A stretch of 64,000 nt of DNA from Psychrobacillus psychrodurans (GTDB taxonomy: Bacteria > Bacillota > Bacilli > Bacillales_A > Planococcaceae): NCBI RefSeq assembly GCF_027563345.1, contig NZ_JAMKBK010000002.1. One strand, written 5' to 3'. Made by a program: the position numbers and the translations under genes. A model generated the notes under the pieces. It searched no databases. It worked only from the letters and a program-made list of their open reading frames with translations, and was not told the origin of the DNA. Shown here piece after piece: positions 61,049-64,000 of the stretch. The number at the start of each line of letters is the position of its first letter. The stretch's first letter is position 1.

Positions 61049-61996
61049 ATGATGTACATAGAAAGTAATTTCCCTAACTTATCAAGTGATTTGCATCTAA
61101 GGTTCGAACTAGGTCATCCATATAAAAATGGAACTGAAGAAAGAATTAATCAAGTTGTTACAAGAGTTACCACATTGTTCGAGGAAGTGTTCAGGCCGAA
61201 TGATTTTATTTATCTTTTTATAAAAGATTGGAATGTAACAGAGGATGTTATGTTTGGAAATAACACCCCAGAATACCTGTATGACTTATTGAGTAAACAA
61301 AATATAGAAGAGGAAACTTTTTACGATATAGATGAGTATTATGATGAGTTAACGGGTCAAACAATAGAGATAAAAAATGAATACAAAATGAAATTTGTAT
61401 ACTCACGTTTTAAGTCTATAAGCTACAAGGAAGTGTTGGAAGGCATAGGGAATTATGAACAAGGAAGAGAGCCTTCAATTGGAGAATCTGTTTACTTTAT
61501 TAGCACTGAAAAGGGCATAATATTTCACATGTATGACGACCGTGGATGTGATGTTTTTGGTTTAAATAAAGATACTCTTGTGCCTGTATACCATAAGTTT
61601 AGAAAGTGGATTTTAGACTATAACCGTATTGAAATAGACTACGCTTTTGAAGAAGGTTTATTTAATTATCATGAAACTATAGAGGAAAGAGAAAAAAGAC
61701 ATAGAGAAAACAGACTAAAAGTAAAAGAAACTAAAATTAACTTATCTCAGGACAATACATGTCTCATTACTCATGCTCTTACCATACCAAATGAATATGC
61801 AGAAGAATGTATCAATGAGATAGGTGAAACAGGATTTAATATTGCGATCAGTAACAAAAATAGCGAGTGTACTAACATTAAAGTAACAAAAACAGAGGCT
61901 TTGGCACTTGTTGATTATCAAACTGAGCTCATGGCTTTATATTCAAAAAAATATAAAAGTGAGTACAAAGGATGGTCAGTTAAAGAAGCTTTTTAA
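61049..61996 (+). CDS. DUF3885 protein with an added C-terminal domain
   Basis: 315 residues from ATG 61049, preceded by AAAGG; the frame is open from 60902 but that stretch is repeat sequence. DUF3885 marks: SSDLHLRFELGHPYKNGTEERINQVVTRVTTLFEEVF, then GREPSIGESVYFISTEKGIIFHMYDDRGCDVF and FRKWILDYNRIEIDYAFEEGLF. From about residue 230 a second domain follows (KETKINLSQDNTCLITHALT...KYKSEYKGWSVKEAF), not usual in the family, possibly a fused second module. DUF3885 genes typically occur in immunity-gene clusters. Confidence 0.78.
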   Translation: MMYIESNFPNLSSDLHLRFELGHPYKNGTEERINQVVTRVTTLFEEVFRPNDFIYLFIKDWNVTEDVMFGNNTPEYLYDLLSKQNIEEETFYDIDEYYDELTGQTIEIKNEYKMKFVYSRFKSISYKEVLEGIGNYEQGREPSIGESVYFISTEKGIIFHMYDDRGCDVFGLNKDTLVPVYHKFRKWILDYNRIEIDYAFEEGLFNYHETIEEREKRHRENRLKVKETKINLSQDNTCLITHALTIPNEYAEECINEIGETGFNIAISNKNSECTNIKVTKTEALALVDYQTELMALYSKKYKSEYKGWSVKEAF

Positions 61997-62010
61997 TTTG
62001 AAAATCCAGG

Positions 62011-62056
62011 ATTAAAGCCTTTTTTCTAAGTGACTAACGAAGCAGTTTAATTGAAC
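62011..62056 (+). repeat. Cassette-type intergenic repeat, copy at 62.0 kb
   Basis: ATTAAAGCCTTTTTTCTAAG then TGACTAACGAAGCAGTTTAA and TTGAAC. The left arm of the hairpin is lost, but the T-run and the ACTAACGAAGCAGTTTAA motif remain. Confidence 0.7.
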
Positions 62057-62116
62057 AAGAACAAAACAATTTTCATTGATAACTGTCGTAAAAGGGAATA
62101 AAAAGGAGATGTAATT

Positions 62117-62356
62117 ATGAAACCATTTATGTTACATCATAAATTTAATTGGCTACCTCCCAAATTACAGTACCGCAAAACCTATTCGATAGGATTTAAA
62201 AGTGTTGAGTACGAAAGTTTTACCTTTCAGCTAACGAAGAATAGTACGCACGTTATTTTTAAAAATATTACTAGGAAGATTTTTTTTAGTAAACGAAAAC
62301 TGAAGAGCTATTTTAAAGAGGGGTATTTAGAATTTTTAGCTGTTCAATATGAGTAA
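62117..62356 (+). CDS. Small basic hypothetical protein of the cassette array
   Basis: 79 residues, rich in Lys, Phe and Tyr (MKPFMLHHKFNWLPPKLQYR...SKRKLKSYFKEGYLEFLAVQYE). No family recognised. AAAAGGAGATG precedes the ATG, a good ribosome site. It is flanked on both sides by array repeats. Confidence 0.62.
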   Translation: MKPFMLHHKFNWLPPKLQYRKTYSIGFKSVEYESFTFQLTKNSTHVIFKNITRKIFFSKRKLKSYFKEGYLEFLAVQYE

Positions 62357-62394
62357 ATTAATAGAATTAATACTAATAAACAAAAAATGTGAAA

Positions 62395-62432
62395 AATCAT
62401 ACTTAAATCAACGGGTGCTTAGTTAAACAAGG
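62395..62432 (+). repeat. Cassette-type intergenic repeat, short copy at 62.4 kb
   Basis: CATACTTAAATCAACGGGTG then CTTAGTTAAACAAGG. It looks like the repeat with the terminator hairpin removed, joining CGGGTGCTT directly to TTAGTT. Confidence 0.6.
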
Positions 62433-62442
62433 CTATCACTTT

Positions 62443-62718
62443 TTGAAGATCTATTGTTATACCAAGAATACCAAGTTGATTTCGATGTTTGAGTTGGATT
62501 TTTTAAAGAATAGGGGTGTAGAAATAATATTTCGCTATTTCGTTATCTTTATTATTGGATATTGTTTAAGTTTTATTTTATCAATAGATTTATTTGATGA
62601 AAATAGTAGAGTAATAAATACATTATATAGAATTTGCTTTGGACTGTTTTTTCTACTAGTAACTTGGCTAGTTCAACCTAAAAGAAATAATGTGGACAAT
62701 AAGAATGACAGCGGTTAA
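62443..62718 (+). CDS. Small membrane protein of the cassette array
   Basis: 91 residues if it starts at TTG 62443 (MKIYCYTKNTKLISMFELDF...); the ATG at 62485 gives 77. Two membrane helices (IIFRYFVIFIIGYCLSFILS and YRICFGLFFLLVTWLV) and a polar tail. Neither start has a strong ribosome site. Family unknown. Confidence 0.5.
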   Translation: MKIYCYTKNTKLISMFELDFLKNRGVEIIFRYFVIFIIGYCLSFILSIDLFDENSRVINTLYRICFGLFFLLVTWLVQPKRNNVDNKNDSG

Positions 62719-62739
62719 TGGATATCAAACTTTTCTTGT

Positions 62740-62792
62740 GTGCTTTAGTGTAATAACAGTAATTCTTTTTTATTGAAGTAGTAACAGAAGAA
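62740..62792 (+). repeat. Cassette-type intergenic repeat, degenerate copy at 62.75 kb
   Basis: GTGCTTTAGTGTAATAACAG then TAATTCTTTTTTATTGAAGT and AGTAACAGAAGA. It keeps GTGCTTTA, the T-run and TATTGAAGTAGTAAC of the array repeat. Confidence 0.5.
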
Positions 62793-62829
62793 TAAAATAA
62801 AAAAGATTATAATGTGGGGAGACGATTTT

Positions 62830-63036
62830 TTGGTTAGTATATTGGAAACTTTATTCCAAGTATCAGCAATAATACTACTCCTATGTTCATTCTATTATTT
62901 TAGGCATTTCAAGAAAATTAAGAGGGAAAGAAAGTTAACTTTTCCTGAACGTTCAATTTATATCATAACTCAAGTTGCAATTTATCTTTGTGCAGGTAGT
63001 TATCTACTTCTGTTTTTGGATAGGAATTTTGGATAA
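62830..63036 (+). CDS. Small membrane protein of the cassette array
   Basis: 68 residues from TTG 62830 (MVSILETLFQVSAIILLLCS...), with GGGGAG 9 nt upstream. An ATG at 62812 is in frame but contains that site. Two membrane helices flank a basic loop (RHFKKIKRERKLTFPERS). Family unknown. Confidence 0.52.
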   Translation: MVSILETLFQVSAIILLLCSFYYFRHFKKIKRERKLTFPERSIYIITQVAIYLCAGSYLLLFLDRNFG

Positions 63037-63070
63037 TAATTATTTCACTAACAGTGTACTTTAGCAGAAC

Positions 63071-63466
63071 ATGAGGCAGTATTTAGCTTTTGTTACGGGC
63101 ATTATTGGATTGAAAGAAAAAAGTAGTAGACCAACAAGATGTAGAAGTTGGCTTACTGTGCTAATTACATTCCCCCTTTCGGTAATTTTTCTATTAGGGG
63201 TAGCAGTAATTACATTTGCGAGAGAACCCATTGAAACAGCACAATCAACCGACTCTAAAATCATCATCGACTTTTACACATTAAACGGTGGAGCAGCTAC
63301 CTCTATTAGTGTAGAAGGAATTGCAAATGGTCCCCTTTGGTTTAAAAAGAGGATTTATTATGAAGACCCTATGCACAAGGTAGATGTGGAATGGGACAAT
63401 AACCATATTATTATAATTAACAATCACACATTGGACTTGGATAAAGGAGAAACTTTTTTGGATTAA
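63071..63466 (+). CDS. DUF5412 family protein
   Basis: 131 residues with an N-terminal membrane helix (LTVLITFPLSVIFLLGVAVITFA) and the DUF5412 pattern: STDSKIIIDFYTLNGGAATSISVEGI, KKRIYYEDPMHKVDVEWDNNHIIIINNHTLDL. The family is short, membrane-attached and of unknown role, frequent in Bacillus small-gene clusters. The upstream TTTCACTAACAGTGTACTTTAGCAG is a degenerate array repeat, so the true start may lie a little downstream. Confidence 0.7.
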   Translation: MRQYLAFVTGIIGLKEKSSRPTRCRSWLTVLITFPLSVIFLLGVAVITFAREPIETAQSTDSKIIIDFYTLNGGAATSISVEGIANGPLWFKKRIYYEDPMHKVDVEWDNNHIIIINNHTLDLDKGETFLD

Positions 63467-63496
63467 AATTTTTACTAATGTGGTGCATTTGCCAAA

Positions 63497-63606
63497 TATG
63501 GTCATCATTTCGATGGCCAATTTTTTATGTCCAAAATCTTAAATTAATCTCAGATATGCAGTGTGAAATGTTACACTTAAACTAAAGGTGCAGTTTAGTT
63601 TAAGTG
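63497..63606 (+). repeat. Cassette-type repeat region with GGTCATC..GATGGCC terminator
   Basis: GGTCATCATTTCGATGGCC then AATTTTTTAT (63497-63527) is the dispersed terminator also at 42197 and 47242. After it GTCCAAAATCTTAAATTAAT to GTTACACTTAAACTAA match 42420-42480. The end GGTGCAGTTTAGTTTAAG is the array motif. So the glsA-side repeats and this array belong to one family. Confidence 0.75.
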
Positions 63607-63646
63607 TAATTTACCCAAGTGTGGAAAGGGGAAATGGATAATTAAT

Positions 63647-63910
63647 ATGGATGCTGATTCTCTTATCCCGTTTATAGTTATTTGGGGATTACCAGCTTTT
63701 ATAGTTGTTAGAACTTATTTTAAAATGAATACTGATGATAAAAAATCAGCAATCAATGATTTTAGGTCATGCCGTTTTGTTTTAACAATTGGATTTATTG
63801 TAATGGGTACTTTCTTTGCACATTTAGGGTCTTTATTCGCCATTAGGATAATGGAGTTAATTGGAATTAGTTTTGAATGTAGAATGGATGTATGGACACA
63901 TCTTGGTTAA
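63647..63910 (+). CDS. Small membrane protein of the cassette array
   Basis: 87 residues with an N-terminal helix (LIPFIVIWGLPAFIVVRTYF), a polar loop (KMNTDDKKSAINDFRSCR) and a second helix (FVLTIGFIVMGTFFAHLGSLFAI). GGAAAGGGGAAATGG lies upstream of the ATG. The family is unknown. It is the last complete gene before the transposase. Confidence 0.62.
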   Translation: MDADSLIPFIVIWGLPAFIVVRTYFKMNTDDKKSAINDFRSCRFVLTIGFIVMGTFFAHLGSLFAIRIMELIGISFECRMDVWTHLG

Positions 63911-63951
63911 GTCACTAAAATTGAACTAACGAAAGGTCGTGTCTGTAATAT

Positions 63952-64000
63952 GAGTCAAAAACGTTATAACCAAGAGTTTAAACAAACAGTAGTGGAGCTT
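63952..64000 (+). mobile_element. Start of an IS3-type transposase OrfA (partial)
   Basis: ATG 63952 opens MSQKRYNQEFKQTVVEL and runs off the window. The pattern (K-R-Y/F-x-x-E-F-K-x-x-V-V-x-L) is the N-terminus of IS3-family OrfA helix-turn-helix proteins. AATTGAACTAACGAAAGGTC just upstream is the array motif again. The IS end and copy number cannot be seen. Confidence 0.75.

Noticed and set aside
56998..63606. Array repeats as integron attC sites
   Set aside because: The core GTTRRRY/RYYYAAC sites are not present and no integron integrase is in the window; only the layout is similar.
1..64000. CRISPR arrays, tRNA or rRNA genes, complete prophage
   Set aside because: I looked for regular short direct repeats with spacers, TTCRA-type T-loops and phage structural genes and saw none.

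Overview
The window is low-GC Gram-positive DNA that fits an endospore-forming member of the Bacillales, of the Planococcaceae/Psychrobacillus-Lysinibacillus kind. This rests on AGGAGG-type ribosome sites, T-box, FMN and purine riboswitches, a Spo0E-like peptide, DUF3889, YitT, YhgE/Pip and YolD-like proteins, an LtaS-type enzyme and a glgBCDA operon. The genus is inferred from gene content only. I saw no rRNA, tRNA or CRISPR array. A run of exactly 100 N (5614-5713) is a scaffold gap inside a repeated riboswitch region.

Layout. 1-4.9 kb: end of an ABC exporter, a SelO/YdiU AMPylase, a 3-hydroxyacyl-CoA dehydrogenase, a YitT protein. 5.1-7.9 kb: three tandem FMN riboswitches ahead of ribE-ribB-ribH. 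8-15 kb: a DUF3889 secreted protein, an SDR protein lacking its catalytic residues, an HpaB-type monooxygenase, and a T-box-controlled long (IleS2-type) isoleucyl-tRNA synthetase. 15.3-17.5 kb (minus): sigma factor, PadR-like regulator and FtsW/RodA-type protein in an overlapping operon. 17.7-23.2 kb: YeiH exporter, TrkA-C membrane protein, luciferase-like oxidoreductase, PBP4-type carboxypeptidase. 23.6-30.7 kb: a GH15-like protein behind a cre site, then glgB-glgC-glgD-glgA. 31.4-41.8 kb: LTA synthase, YhgE/Pip protein, M48 protease, several small proteins, a LexA-box YolD operon, glutaminase. 42.6-45.4 kb: Fur-box siderophore-binding lipoprotein and an AraC regulator carrying a related binding domain. 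45.9-56.2 kb: Rrf2 regulator with a gutted flavoprotein and a methyltransferase, pbuE under a purine riboswitch, serine hydrolase, Spo0E-like peptide, TetR-DUF418 pair, aromatic acid exporter, YcaQ-like protein.

56.6-64 kb is different: a one-directional row of short, mostly unrelated genes (SUKH, CPBP protease, Imm30-like, DUF3885, DUF5412, small membrane proteins). They are separated by copies of one short intergenic repeat that ends in a terminator hairpin and a TTGAACTAACG..GCAGTTTAGTT motif. It resembles a cassette array of immunity-type genes without visible toxins, and an IS3-type transposase begins at the right edge.

The most unusual signals are: (1) two diverged copies, about 16.7 kb apart, of a 300-400 bp element whose stems show compensatory changes, one of which sits precisely inside the cassette repeat; (2) the cassette-like array itself; (3) three consecutive FMN riboswitches; (4) a guanine-class (C74) aptamer built into a pbuE-like, apparently ligand-ON terminator; (5) GC-rich Bacillales repeats lodged between the two arms of terminator-like inverted repeats.
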